Assembly (NCBI RefSeq): GCF_029167625.1
Contig: NZ_CP119145.1
Location: 3,844,001 to 3,908,000 of the forward strand
Origin: Streptomyces sp. AM 4-1-1
GTDB lineage: Bacteria > Actinomycetota > Actinomycetes > Streptomycetales > Streptomycetaceae
DNA: 64,000 bases
Reading direction: 5' to 3'
Of this stretch, positions 10,202-21,130 are shown in pieces; the first letter of the stretch is position 1, and the number at the start of each line of letters is the position of its first letter. The notes under the pieces are model-generated. The model made no database searches. It worked only from the letters and a program-made list of their open reading frames with translations, and was not told where the DNA came from. The translations under genes and the position numbers were made by a program.

Positions 10202-11392
10202 ATGAGCACGAAGGACTTCGTCGAGAAGGACTACTACAAGGTTCTCGGCGTCCCCAAGGACGCCACCGACGCAGAGATCAAGAAGGCGTACCGGAAGCTC
10301 GCCCGCGAGTCGCACCCGGACGCCAACAAGGGCGACGCGAAGGCGGAGGAGCGCTTCAAGTCGGTCTCCGAGGCGAACGACGTCCTCGGTGACCCCAAGA
10401 AGCGCAAGGAGTACGACGAGGCACGCGCCCTGTTCGGCAACGGCGGCGTCCGCCCCGGACCCGGCGGCGCGGGAGGCAACTTCAACTTCGACCTGGGCGA
10501 CCTCTTCGGAGGCGCCCAGGGCGGGGGCCAGCCCGGCGGCGCCGGAGGGTTCGGCGGCGGTGGTGGTGGTCTGGGAGACGTCTTCGGCGGCCTCTTCAAC
10601 CGGGGTGGTGCGGGCACGCGTCCGCAGCCGCGCCGGGGCCAGGACGTCGAGTCCGAGGTGACGCTCAGCTTCACCGAGGCGGTCGACGGGGCCACGGTCC
10701 CGTTGCGGATGTCCAGCCAGGCGCCCTGCAAGGCGTGTTCCGGCACGGGTGACAAGAACGGCACACCGAGGGTCTGCCCGACCTGTGTCGGCACCGGCCA
10801 GGTGTCACGCGGCAGCGGCGGCGGGTTCTCGCTCACCGATCCCTGCGTGGACTGCAAGGGCCGGGGCCTCATCGCCCAGGACCCCTGCGAGGTCTGCAAG
10901 GGGAGCGGCCGGGCGCGTTCGTCGCGGACCATGCAGGTCAGGATTCCGGCGGGCGTCTCCGACGGGCAGCGCATCCGGCTCCGCGGCAAGGGCGCTCCCG
11001 GTGAGCGCGGCGGCCCGGCCGGCGATCTGTACGTCGTGGTGCACGTCGACACCCACCCGGTGTTCGGGCGCAAGGACGACAACCTCACCGTCACCGTGCC
11101 GGTCACCTTCCCGGAGGCGGCGCTCGGTGGCGAGGTCAGGGTGCCCACCCTGGGCGGGCCCCCGGTGACCCTCAAGCTCCCTGCGGGCACGCCGAACGGA
11201 CGCACGATGCGCGCCCGTGGCAAGGGAGCGGTGCGCAAGGACGGGACGCGCGGGGACCTGCTGGTCACCGTGGAGGTCTCGGTGCCCAAGGACCTCGACC
11301 CGGAGGCCAGGGACGCGTTGGAGACCTACCGGAAGGCGACCGCGGGGGAGGACCCGCGGGCGGAGCTGTTCCAGGCCGCGAAGGGAGCTTGA
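10202..11392 (+). CDS. dnaJ: Hsp40 co-chaperone DnaJ
   Basis: This 396-residue type I DnaJ has a J domain carrying HPD at about residue 40 (ESHPDANKG), a Gly/Phe-rich linker from about 85 to 140, and four CxxCxGxG zinc motifs from about 178 to 240 (CKACSGTG, CPTCVGTG, CVDCKGRG, CEVCKGSG). The C-terminal substrate-binding region has RIRLRGKGAPG. It stimulates the DnaK ATPase and delivers clients. It lies 69 nt after grpE and ends 1 nt before hspR. Confidence 0.97.
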   Translation: MSTKDFVEKDYYKVLGVPKDATDAEIKKAYRKLARESHPDANKGDAKAEERFKSVSEANDVLGDPKKRKEYDEARALFGNGGVRPGPGGAGGNFNFDLGDLFGGAQGGGQPGGAGGFGGGGGGLGDVFGGLFNRGGAGTRPQPRRGQDVESEVTLSFTEAVDGATVPLRMSSQAPCKACSGTGDKNGTPRVCPTCVGTGQVSRGSGGGFSLTDPCVDCKGRGLIAQDPCEVCKGSGRARSSRTMQVRIPAGVSDGQRIRLRGKGAPGERGGPAGDLYVVVHVDTHPVFGRKDDNLTVTVPVTFPEAALGGEVRVPTLGGPPVTLKLPAGTPNGRTMRARGKGAVRKDGTRGDLLVTVEVSVPKDLDPEARDALETYRKATAGEDPRAELFQAAKGA

Positions 11393-11393
11393 G

Positions 11394-11843
11394 ATGGACG
11401 GCCGACGGCGAAATCCGTACGAGCTGACCGACGAGTCACCGGTGTACGTGATCTCGGTCGCGGCCCAGCTCTCGGGGCTGCACCCGCAGACACTGCGCCA
11501 GTACGACCGCCTCGGCCTGGTCTCCCCGGACCGCACGGCCGGGCGGGGCAGGCGCTACTCGGCCCGTGACATCGAACTGCTCCGCCAGGTGCAGCAGTTG
11601 TCGCAGGACGAGGGCATCAACCTCGCGGGCATCAAGCGCATCATCGAGCTGGAGAACCAGGTCGCCGCCCTTCAGCAGCGCGTCGCCGAGCTGTCGGCGG
11701 CGGTGGAGGGCGCGGCGGTCGCGCTCCAGCAGCGCGAGGCGCAGGTGCACGCCTCGTACCGCCGTGACCTGGTGCCGTACCAGGACGTGCAGCAGACCAG
11801 CGCGCTGGTGATCTGGCGCCCGGCGGACCGGCGCGGACAGTAA
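11394..11843 (+). CDS. hspR: MerR-family heat-shock repressor HspR
   Basis: This 149-residue protein starts at ATG 11394, one base after the dnaJ stop. The winged HTH is visible as VISVAAQLSGLHPQTLRQYD with the wing AGRGRRYSARD. It is followed by a heptad-rich dimerisation helix (IIELENQVAALQQRVAEL). It represses the dnaK operon and clpB through HAIR sites. The TAA stop overlaps the first bases of a MITE-like element, so the transcript must read into or end at that repeat. Confidence 0.96.
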   Translation: MDGRRRNPYELTDESPVYVISVAAQLSGLHPQTLRQYDRLGLVSPDRTAGRGRRYSARDIELLRQVQQLSQDEGINLAGIKRIIELENQVAALQQRVAELSAAVEGAAVALQQREAQVHASYRRDLVPYQDVQQTSALVIWRPADRRGQ

Positions 11844-12004
11844 GGGCTGTCCCGCACTCCCTGGTGGGGTGCGACGACAGCTACGGCGCCTCGCGGCGTT
11901 GTCGGAGCGTCCCCGTACGTCCAGTACGCGGACGCTCCTGCGCCTTGCGACGCACCGCATCCGACGCCGCACGCTGATCCACCACGGATCGCGGGACAGC
12001 CCTT
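11842..12004. mobile_element. 163-bp MITE-like element with 14-bp perfect terminal inverted repeats
   Basis: AAGGGCTGTCCCGC at 11842-11855 is exactly repeated in inverse at 11991-12004. The interior has no gene. It contains a strong secondary palindrome, GGAGCGTCC (11904-11912) with GGACGCTCC (11930-11938). Size, ends and lack of coding capacity fit a non-autonomous transposable element or the abundant structured intergenic repeats seen in many Streptomyces genomes. It abuts the hspR stop and may serve as its terminator. I do not see a clear target-site duplication. Confidence 0.7.
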
Positions 12005-12208
12005 GGACCGGTCCAGGCGCGCGGGTACGCGGGGGTACGGGTGACGGGGCTGGGCCTCGTACGCGTACCGCGTGGGCCGGTGCGCACATCGCACGGCAGA
12101 GGGCCGGTTTCCCGTCGCACGTCGGCGGGGGCCGGCCCTCCGGCATGTGGCCGCGCTCCCACGCGGACCTCGCACGGCCCGCGGTCCTTCCGGGCGCGCC
12201 CACGGGTC

Positions 12209-13186
12209 TCAGTCCTCGTGCCGCAGAATCCCCGAGTGCGCGATGAGGTAGCCGAGCTGGGCGCGGCTGCCGCTGCCCAGGGTGGCGGCGAGCTTGGCGA
12301 TGTGCGCGCGGCAGGTCCGCACGTTCATGCCCAGGCGGCGGGCGATGGCCTCGTCCACGTGTCCCTCGACGAGCATCTTCGCTATGGTCCGCTGGACTCC
12401 GGTGATGCCGGCGGGGGTCGGTTCGTACGACACCGGTTCGTTGAGGGGCGTGGCGCGCTGCCAGAGCTGTTCGAAGACCTTGACGAGGTAGCTGACGAGG
12501 CCGGGGTGGCGCAGCTCCAGGGCGACCTGCTGGTCGTTGCGCACGGGGATGAACGCCACCGTCTCGTCGCAGATGATCAGACGCTCTATCAGCTCTTCGA
12601 GGGTGCGGATCTCGACCTTGCCGCTGGCGATGCGGTCGACGTACGCCATCGTGCCCTGGCTGTGCCGGACCGTGTGCTGGTAGAGCGTGCGCATGCTGAC
12701 GCCGCGGTCGATCAGCGGCCGGTCGCGCTCCAGGGCCTGGCTCAGGATGTGCTCGCGCCGGCCGCCGCCGGGCTGGACGGTCAGGACCTCGGTGTGGCAC
12801 TCGGCGGTGGCCAGGTTCAGGGCGGCGTTGATCCGGTTGAAGCCCTCAAGGACGGTGATGGCGTGGGTCGGGGCCGGATTCAGCGCGCTGATGGCCATGA
12901 ATGGCTCAAAAGCTTCCGTCAGGTCGATGGAAAGCCGGCGCCGCTCCTGGATCTCCCGCTCGACGGGGTGCAGCCGCTGGGCCAGCGCGACGGACGGTGT
13001 GACGGGCCGCAGCCAGTTCGGGTCGTCGGGATCGGGGTGCAGAAGAGCGAATTCCAGCAGGCAGGGAGCCGCCTCCACCTCGACGCGGGCGATGCGGCCG
13101 ACGCTCAGCGCGCTGGCGTAAAGGTGCGCCCCTTCGTCACATAGTTCGGTGACAGCATGGGGATGTGTCTGGTTTGCGTCGATCAT
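12209..13186 (-). CDS. LuxR-type HTH transcriptional regulator
   Basis: This 325-residue protein is read from ATG 13186 (MIDANQTHPHAVTEL); upstream in-frame codons add only Arg/Cys-rich residues. The central region (about 75-250) has the look of a phospholipase-D-like/TrmB-like sensor domain (EREIQERRRLSIDLTEAF, HTEVLTVQPGG). The C-terminal 60 residues form a LuxR-type HTH: VQRTIAKMLVEGHVDEAIA, then RRLGMNVRTCRAHIAKLAATL. No receiver domain is present. It is divergently transcribed from the DTGWG-repeat peptide gene, 118 nt away, so it probably controls that operon. The inducer is unknown. Confidence 0.8.
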   Translation of the reverse strand: MIDANQTHPHAVTELCDEGAHLYASALSVGRIARVEVEAAPCLLEFALLHPDPDDPNWLRPVTPSVALAQRLHPVEREIQERRRLSIDLTEAFEPFMAISALNPAPTHAITVLEGFNRINAALNLATAECHTEVLTVQPGGGRREHILSQALERDRPLIDRGVSMRTLYQHTVRHSQGTMAYVDRIASGKVEIRTLEELIERLIICDETVAFIPVRNDQQVALELRHPGLVSYLVKVFEQLWQRATPLNEPVSYEPTPAGITGVQRTIAKMLVEGHVDEAIARRLGMNVRTCRAHIAKLAATLGSGSRAQLGYLIAHSGILRHED

Positions 13187-13304
13187 GGGCAAAACTCCAC
13201 CCCCCAGGGTCCTGAACGTACAAGAACATGATGCATCGTTCCTGTGGCATTGACGTGCCTCAATAAGACATCGTCTTGTCATGCGGGGGAGAGGAATCCA
13301 TCAA

Positions 13305-13679
13305 GTGAGGACGAAGCCGACTATGTACAAGAGATTGCTTCGCTCGGTACTTGCGGCAGTTTTCTCCGCTGCCGTGGCCTACGGGGTTCTGGGCGTCGCG
13401 GGCGGTGGCTGGGGCGGCACTCCTGGGGCGGCTCAGCAGGATACCGGCTGGGGCAGCGCGCCGACACAGGTGCGCCTGGACACCGGCTGGGGTCTCGCCC
13501 CTGGTGACACCGGCTGGGGCAGCACCCCGGCGAGTGTTCAGCAGGGCACCGGCCGGGGCTACCTCCCGCCGGACACCGGCTGGGGATTCGGACCCGCGGA
13601 CACCGGCTGGGGCAGCGCTCCGGCGGGTGTTCAGCAGGACACCGGCTGGGGCACCACTCCGGCCCGTACGAGCGCATGA
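13305..13679 (+). CDS. DTGWG-repeat peptide with N-terminal hydrophobic leader
   Basis: This 124-residue protein is read from GTG 13305, with GGAGAGG ten nt upstream; ATG 13323 is an alternative. Residues 7-35 are a basic/hydrophobic leader (KRLLRSVLAAVFSAAVAYG) resembling a signal peptide. The rest is seven repeats of about 8-17 residues built on DTGWGxxP: six have DTGWG, and one is degenerate (GTGRGYLP). Repeats alternate with short spacers such as AGVQQ and PTQVRL. No cysteines are present. The 4-nt overlap (ATGA) with the next gene indicates coupled translation. It could be a multi-core precursor peptide, a surface peptide or a structural repeat protein. No function is known to me. Confidence 0.75.
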   Translation: MRTKPTMYKRLLRSVLAAVFSAAVAYGVLGVAGGGWGGTPGAAQQDTGWGSAPTQVRLDTGWGLAPGDTGWGSTPASVQQGTGRGYLPPDTGWGFGPADTGWGSAPAGVQQDTGWGTTPARTSA

Positions 13680-13996
13680 CCGTCCCGCCGGACGATCGGG
13701 TCTTCCGGCGTGAGATGGCCACGGCGTACCGGTCAGGGTGGCACTTCATCGACCTCGTCTCGGCGATACCGCACCGTGACGATTCGTTGATGGTCACTCT
13801 GTTCGGCGAGCCGATCGTCGTCGTCCGCGAGGAGAACGAGGAAGTCCGTGCGTACCGCTGCTTGCGGCGGCCCCGAGGGGCCCCGCAACCCGTGCGGTGT
13901 GAGATCAGGTACGACATGATCTTTGTCAATCTCGACCAGCGTGACCACCAGCTGAGCGAGCCCGAAACCATCATCGCCACCCCCCGCAGTGCCTGA
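13676..13996 (+). CDS. degenerate Rieske-like small protein
   Basis: This 106-residue protein starts at ATG 13676 inside the stop of the repeat-peptide gene. SGWHFIDLVSAIPH, then LFGEPIVVVREENEEVRAYRC, then RGAPQPVRCEIRYDMIF, align by eye with the N-terminal part of Rieske oxygenases (W, G-P-VV-R, RGA, C-Y-H). Most cluster ligands are missing: the CxH position reads RRP, and the second pair keeps Cys but has Arg in place of His. A [2Fe-2S] cluster is therefore unlikely. It may be a binding or scaffold protein for the repeat peptide. The domain assignment is by eye. Confidence 0.65.
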   Translation: MTVPPDDRVFRREMATAYRSGWHFIDLVSAIPHRDDSLMVTLFGEPIVVVREENEEVRAYRCLRRPRGAPQPVRCEIRYDMIFVNLDQRDHQLSEPETIIATPRSA

Positions 13997-14038
13997 GCGA
14001 TTCCCCCGTCGTTACGTGTCGCTCAGGTACTTCCCCCA

Positions 14039-14081
14039 CACAACGGCGCCATCGTGACCTGAACACGGTGGCGCCGTTGTG
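14039..14081 (+). terminator. hairpin terminator of the DTGWG/Rieske-like operon
   Basis: A 13-bp perfect stem (14039-14051 with 14069-14081) and a 17-nt loop lie 43 nt after the Rieske-like stop. From 14082 to 14520 I see no gene, only GC-rich sequence with spurious open frames. Confidence 0.75.
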
Positions 14082-14526
14082 CTGCCCGGACCCGGGCTCC
14101 GGCCCTCGGCTGCTTCGCCGGGCCCCGGCGCCCCGGCCCGTACCGCTCCGTGTGGCGGCGTACCGCGCCCGTGACGGCCTTCCGGCTCCGGACCCGCTCC
14201 CCGCCTCCCTCCCGCCCCCTCCCGCCGCGTGCGCGCCCTCGCCGCGCCCCCTCCGGCGTCGCCGGCGGCCGTGACGGGCCGGCGCACCTGGCGGACCCGC
14301 GGCCCGTGATCACACCGGGCCGACGCGGGCCGGGCGCCGACGACCTTCCTGCTCCGGGCCGGGTGCGCGTACGGCCCCGCGTACGTCCACGGCCGTGGGG
14401 CAGACGTGGGCGTGCGGCGTGGTCCCGGCAGTGGCCGACCGAGGATCGCCGCGGTGGCGGGAGGCCGATGAGGCCGGTTCACTCGAATCCGAGGCCGCGA
14501 CGAGGCGGGGCGCGTACCGAACTTGC

Positions 14527-14547
14527 CTTGAGTGGAATAGACTCAAC
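14527..14547 (+). promoter_or_regulatory. HAIR operator upstream of clpB
   Basis: CTTGAGT-N7-ACTCAAC differs from the HAIR consensus at the last base only. It lies 81 nt upstream of the clpB start, so clpB is expected to be repressed by HspR as in other streptomycetes. Confidence 0.88.
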
Positions 14548-14627
14548 TTTGTACAGGTTGTTCGAGTCAGAGTTCACTTCACGAGAGACGCCGGACAGAC
14601 ACACCGGGCGAGGAGGAGACAGCGCAC

Positions 14628-17222
<2,595 letters not shown>

Positions 17223-17361
17223 CCGCCCCGCCCGTCACCCCGGCGGTGCCCGGTCCGGCCAGGGCTTTGTCAGCTTCTGGCGGATCGGGCCCGTCGGGGC
17301 TTGCCACGCCCCGCCCGGCATGGGAGAGGATGGCGGCCAACCGTACGAAGGGAAATACACG

Positions 17362-17907
17362 GTGAGCATCGACCCGTCCTCGATTCCGAATTTCGGGGGC
17401 CAGCCCGAACCGCAGGCGGCAGGACCGGAGGGCCCCGTCGTCCCTGACCAGGATCTCGTCAAGCAGCTGCTCGAACAGATGGAGCTGAAGTACGTCGTCG
17501 ACGACGAGGGCGACCTCGCCGCGCCGTGGGAGGACTTCCGCACGTACTTCATGTTCCGCGGCGAGGAGGAGCAGCAGGTCTTCTCGGTCCGTACGTTCTA
17601 CGACCGCCCGCACGCCACGGACCAGCGTCCGGTGCTGCTCGACGCGATCGACGACTGGAACCGCCGCACCCTGTGGCCGAAGGTCTACACCCACAACCAC
17701 GAGCCCGAGGAGGGCGCCGAGGCATCCGTCCGGCTGATCGGTGAGGCGCAGATGCTCATCGGCACGGGCGTCAGCCTGGAGCACTTCGTCTCGTCGACGG
17801 TCAGCTGGGTGCGGGCCTCGATCGAGTTCGACAAGTGGCTCGTGGAGCGCCTGGGCCTGGACCCGGCCGCCGACAGGCCGTCGCCGGAGGGCACCGAGCA
17901 GGCCTGA
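17362..17907 (+). CDS. YbjN-domain protein
   Basis: This 181-residue protein is read from GTG 17362, preceded by AAGGGAAA. The N-terminal 40 residues are Pro/Gly/Gln-rich. The remainder has the alpha/beta pattern of YbjN/type III secretion chaperone-like domains (LVKQLLEQMELKYVVDDEGDLAAPW, YFMFRGEEEQQVFSVRTFYDR, DDWNRRTLWPKVYTHN). Function is unknown; related proteins modulate stress responses. It is a single gene followed by a long palindromic terminator. Confidence 0.82.
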   Translation: MSIDPSSIPNFGGQPEPQAAGPEGPVVPDQDLVKQLLEQMELKYVVDDEGDLAAPWEDFRTYFMFRGEEEQQVFSVRTFYDRPHATDQRPVLLDAIDDWNRRTLWPKVYTHNHEPEEGAEASVRLIGEAQMLIGTGVSLEHFVSSTVSWVRASIEFDKWLVERLGLDPAADRPSPEGTEQA

Positions 17908-18018
17908 GCCGTTCGCGGCCGGGTTCGCGGTCCGGTCGGCCGGGTTCGTGGCCCGGTTCTCCCGGCGACGCGGCCCCGGCGCGGCGGATCGGCACCCGCG
18001 CCTCGCGCAGCACGTCCA

Positions 18019-18063
18019 CCCGGCCGGGGGCGGCGGTCATCATGACCGCCGCCCCCGGCCGGG
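18019..18063. terminator. 45-nt perfect palindrome, terminator
   Basis: Two 22-nt arms (18019-18040 and 18042-18063) are exactly complementary about one central base. It is the strongest hairpin in the window, 112 nt downstream of the ybjN-like stop. No other gene is visible in 17908-18408. Confidence 0.85.
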
Positions 18064-18267
18064 TTCGCTCTGTCGGGGGCGATTCGGCTCGACTCTTTCC
18101 CCCGGCCCCGGAGACATTCGGCCGCTTCCGGGGAACGCGGCGTTCCGAGGGCGGTCCGACGCCCCGGGCGGTGCGGCCGGAGGAGAGGGGGCGCGGGGAA
18201 AACGGAGGAAGAGCGAATTCCGAATTACGACATGATCGCTACTCTGCGGTAGTAGTGGCCCTGACTA

Positions 18268-18282
18268 GGTGTCACAAACACC
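18268..18282. promoter_or_regulatory. short palindrome GGTGT-N5-ACACC before the cupin gene
   Basis: A perfect 5-bp inverted repeat with a 5-nt spacer lies in a relatively AT-rich promoter-like stretch about 127 nt upstream of the cupin start. It may be an operator; no regulator is identified. Confidence 0.3.
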
Positions 18283-18408
18283 GTTATGGGGCACCAACGT
18301 TCTTCTATTTGAGGCCGCTGTCACCTAGCTGGTTAAGTCTGCGACGGCACCGAACGGCACATGCCGAAGGGGTCGGAACATATAGTTTCCAGCCATCAGG
18401 GGGATGAC

Positions 18409-19203
18409 GTGACGGTAACTCAAGGTGTGGAAATTCTGCCCGGAAAGCATCTCGACACGGCGGACTTCATGCCGATTCGCGTGGACGCCGGCCGGGCCGA
18501 CATCGCGAAGCTGACCGGACTGCTGCGCGACGGGGCGCGGCCGTCCAACGAGCAGTTCGACCAGGACGCGCACCTGGACGAGGTGATACCGAAGCCCTGG
18601 GGCTACGAGTACCGGGCGTACGTGGACGACTTCTTCGACCTCTGGTCCCTCCACATCGACGGTGGTCACAGCACGTCGGTCCATGTGCATCCGCGGAAGC
18701 TCACCTATCTGCTGTGCCTCGGCGGGCAGGGAGTGACCACGGGGATCGACCGCGAGGAGATCCGCGTCAGGGAGGGCTCCATCCTCCGTATCGCCGCCGG
18801 AGCGTTTCACGGGACCCGTTCCACCGGGGACGAGCCCCTGGAGCTGATCGAGGTCGAGGTCCCGAGGAACAAGTTCGATCTCATCCGGCTCCAGGACGAT
18901 TACAACCGGGCCGGCACCGCGTATGAGAGCACTTCCCTCGAAGAGCCCCAGCACCGTATGCGGAAGGTCCGGTCCCTGCCGAATACGAAGATGCGGTCCC
19001 AGACACCGGACCGGCGATTCCGTTTCGATCTGCGTACCGGAATGGACGTCTTCTACCGGCCGCAGGAGACGGATCTCTTCCACATCCCCCTGCACATTTC
19101 TGGCGTCATTCGCAATGACGTCGAAATTCTGACCGGGCACCCCGGTGACACCCGTCGGCCGCAGACCGACAAGCAGTACCTCTGCATCAGCAAGAACCTC
19201 TGA
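18409..19203 (+). CDS. cupin-fold protein
   Basis: This 264-residue protein is read from GTG 18409 with AGGGGGA at 18397-18403; an upstream ATG at 18361 lacks such a site. The cupin core is TSVHVHPRKLTYLLCLGGQG with two His as metal ligands, then REGSILRIAAGAFHGTRS carrying the third. KPWGYEYRAY before it resembles the mannose-6-phosphate isomerase type II/sugar-nucleotide cupins, so a sugar or sugar-phosphate substrate is possible. The C-terminal 70 residues are unassigned. Its stop is about 400 nt from the PfpI gene; that gap holds only degenerate repeats. Confidence 0.75.
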   Translation: MTVTQGVEILPGKHLDTADFMPIRVDAGRADIAKLTGLLRDGARPSNEQFDQDAHLDEVIPKPWGYEYRAYVDDFFDLWSLHIDGGHSTSVHVHPRKLTYLLCLGGQGVTTGIDREEIRVREGSILRIAAGAFHGTRSTGDEPLELIEVEVPRNKFDLIRLQDDYNRAGTAYESTSLEEPQHRMRKVRSLPNTKMRSQTPDRRFRFDLRTGMDVFYRPQETDLFHIPLHISGVIRNDVEILTGHPGDTRRPQTDKQYLCISKNL

Positions 19204-19604
19204 GCCGTACGCGCTGGCGCGCGATCCGTACCCGGTACGGGGGCGCTTCGCGGCGGGCGAGGACCGTGTGCCCGGCGCCCCGTGTTCGGCATCGAGTGCC
19301 CGGCATCCGGCGCAGCCCGCGCCCTGCGGCCGGCATCCGCCTTCTGTGTCCGGCATCCGGTGCCGTGGGTGCCCGAGCCCTGTGCTCCGCGCCCTCGTCT
19401 CGCGTTTCGTGCCCGCACTCGTGGTGCCCCGCACTCCGTGCCGACAGCCGTACTCCGCGTCCGCGTCCGTACTCCCTGTCCGTACTCCGCGTCCGTACTT
19501 CGTGTTCGTACTGCTCCGTGTCCGTGTCCTTCGTCGTCCGGGGACACGGACACCCCCATCAGATTCCGCCCGGCCGTCGGCCGGCTGCCCGAAGGAGCTC
19601 GCTC
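19204..19604. repeat. intergenic tract of degenerate short repeats
   Basis: No gene is supported here. The first half repeats CCGGCATCCG-like units, and the second half repeats GTCCGTACTCCGC-like units. A GAAGGAGCTC ribosome-binding site for the next gene lies at the end. Confidence 0.6.
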
Positions 19605-20159
19605 ATGTCCCGCAACGCCGTCATCATCACCGGCCCCGGTTTCCAGGACCACGACGTCGTCTTCACGTACTACCGCCTCATGGAGGAGGGCTGGCACGTG
19701 GACGTGGCCACGAAGAACGCCGACGCCGTCACCGGCAAGTACGGCATCCCGCTGCCCATGGACAAGACCGCCCGGCCGCTGATCGCCTTCGAGGACCTGT
19801 CGGTCGACCAGTACGACGTCGTCATACTGACCGGCGGCCACGAGGCGCCCGACCGGGTGCGCCAGGACCGCAACGTGCTCGACTTCGTCGCGGGCATGGA
19901 CCGGGCGGGCAAGGTCGTCGCCGGTCTCTGCCACGGCCCCTGGATCATGGTCAGCGCGGGCGTCCTCAACGGACGCAAGGCGTGTGCCTACATCGGTCTG
20001 CGCGACGACGTGATCAACGCCGGAGCCGATGTCGTCGACAGCGACGTGATCGTCGACGGCAACATCATCACCTGCTCCTACTACGGGTACATGGGCGCGT
20101 TCATGAGATCCGTCTTCGAGACCGCAGCGAAGATCGCGGCCGAGAAGCAGGTCGCGTGA
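19605..20159 (+). CDS. DJ-1/PfpI family protein
   Basis: This 184-residue protein is read from ATG 19605 with AAGGAG nine nt upstream. It shows the class I amidotransferase-like fold: NAVIITGPGFQDHDVV, YDVVILTGGHEAPDRVR with the family's early Gly/His, and the nucleophile elbow VVAGLCHGPWIMVSAG (Cys at about 108). It resembles PfpI/YhbO-type proteins linked to carbonyl or protein-deglycation stress. It overlaps the HAD gene start by one base (TGATG), so the two are co-translated. Confidence 0.85.
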   Translation: MSRNAVIITGPGFQDHDVVFTYYRLMEEGWHVDVATKNADAVTGKYGIPLPMDKTARPLIAFEDLSVDQYDVVILTGGHEAPDRVRQDRNVLDFVAGMDRAGKVVAGLCHGPWIMVSAGVLNGRKACAYIGLRDDVINAGADVVDSDVIVDGNIITCSYYGYMGAFMRSVFETAAKIAAEKQVA

Positions 20160-20908
20160 TGGGCGCCCGGCCCTCACTCCTGGCGCTCGACTTCGACGGA
20201 GTCATCTGTGACGCCCTGGAGGAGTGCGCCCTGGTCAGCTGGCTCGGCATCCATCCGCACGACCGGGCGATCTCCGGGGCACAGCAACTACGGCTCGTGC
20301 CCCAGGAGTTCGTGGAGCGCTTCCGTACCGTACGGAACTACGCCCGGGTCCTCGACCACTTCGTGGTGGCCCACCTCCCCGAGGCGGGCTCCATTCGTTC
20401 GCAGGCGGACTTCGACCGCCTCCACGAGGCACTTTCCCCTTCGTACGTACGGCGGTTCACCACCGCGGCCAATGCGGCGCGCGAGTGGTTCCGCACTCAG
20501 GAGGCCGACTTCTGGCTCGATCTCCACACCCTGTATCCGGGGGTGGCGGACCTGCTGCGCCGGCACCGCGGCTCGATCGTGATCGTCACGGCGAAGGACG
20601 AGGGTTCGGTGCACGCCATCCTCGACCGGCACGGCCTGGACGACACGGTTTCGGCGGTCTTCGGCGAGTGCGGACGCAAGGCGGACGTGGTGCGCGAGGT
20701 CAGCGCGGAGCGGGGCGTCGATCTGAGGGACGTGACCTTCATCGACGACAACCTCCCCAACGCCGTCGGTGTCGCCGCCACGGGGGCGCTGTCCCGGTGG
20801 GCCCAGTGGGGCTATCAGACTCCCGAACACCAGGCGCTGGCGCAGGAGTTGGGAGTGAGCCCGCTGTCCCTGGACGGTCTGGAAGCGCTCGTTCCCGTCG
20901 CCGTCTGA
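20159..20908 (+). CDS. HAD-superfamily hydrolase
   Basis: This 249-residue protein starts at ATG 20159 within the preceding stop. HAD motif I is LALDFDGVICD (nucleophile and acid Asp), motif II is VIVTAKD, the Lys of motif III lies in CGRKADVV, and motif IV is TFIDDN. A helical cap sits between motifs I and II. It is a phosphatase or phosphotransferase of unknown substrate; the pairing with a PfpI protein suggests metabolite repair (inference). Confidence 0.85.
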   Translation: MGARPSLLALDFDGVICDALEECALVSWLGIHPHDRAISGAQQLRLVPQEFVERFRTVRNYARVLDHFVVAHLPEAGSIRSQADFDRLHEALSPSYVRRFTTAANAAREWFRTQEADFWLDLHTLYPGVADLLRRHRGSIVIVTAKDEGSVHAILDRHGLDDTVSAVFGECGRKADVVREVSAERGVDLRDVTFIDDNLPNAVGVAATGALSRWAQWGYQTPEHQALAQELGVSPLSLDGLEALVPVAV

Positions 20909-20935
20909 CCCGTACCCCGGGTGTCATCGGCACGG

Positions 20936-20974
20936 ACGGGACCCGGCCTCGCGTCACCTGTGGCCGGGTCCCGT
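20936..20974 (+). terminator. hairpin terminator after the HAD gene
   Basis: 13-bp perfect arms (20936-20948 and 20962-20974) with a 13-nt loop lie 28 nt past the HAD stop. Confidence 0.75.
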
Positions 20975-21130
20975 TCCCGTCCGTGCGGGTTGCCGGGTCC
21001 CGCCCCTGTCCACGTGGCGGTGGCCACCGCCGTTCCGCGGGACGGCCGGGCCACCGTGCCCCGTACCGACCACATCCCGATCCGTCGCAGTCCGAACCGA
21101 CCCTCCCTCCCCCGACCTGGAGACGCCGTC

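Noticed and set aside
14012..14482. Minus-strand frame of 156 codons before clpB
   Set aside because: It has Arg/Gly/Pro/Ala-only composition, overlaps a terminator, and has no ribosome-binding site or domain.
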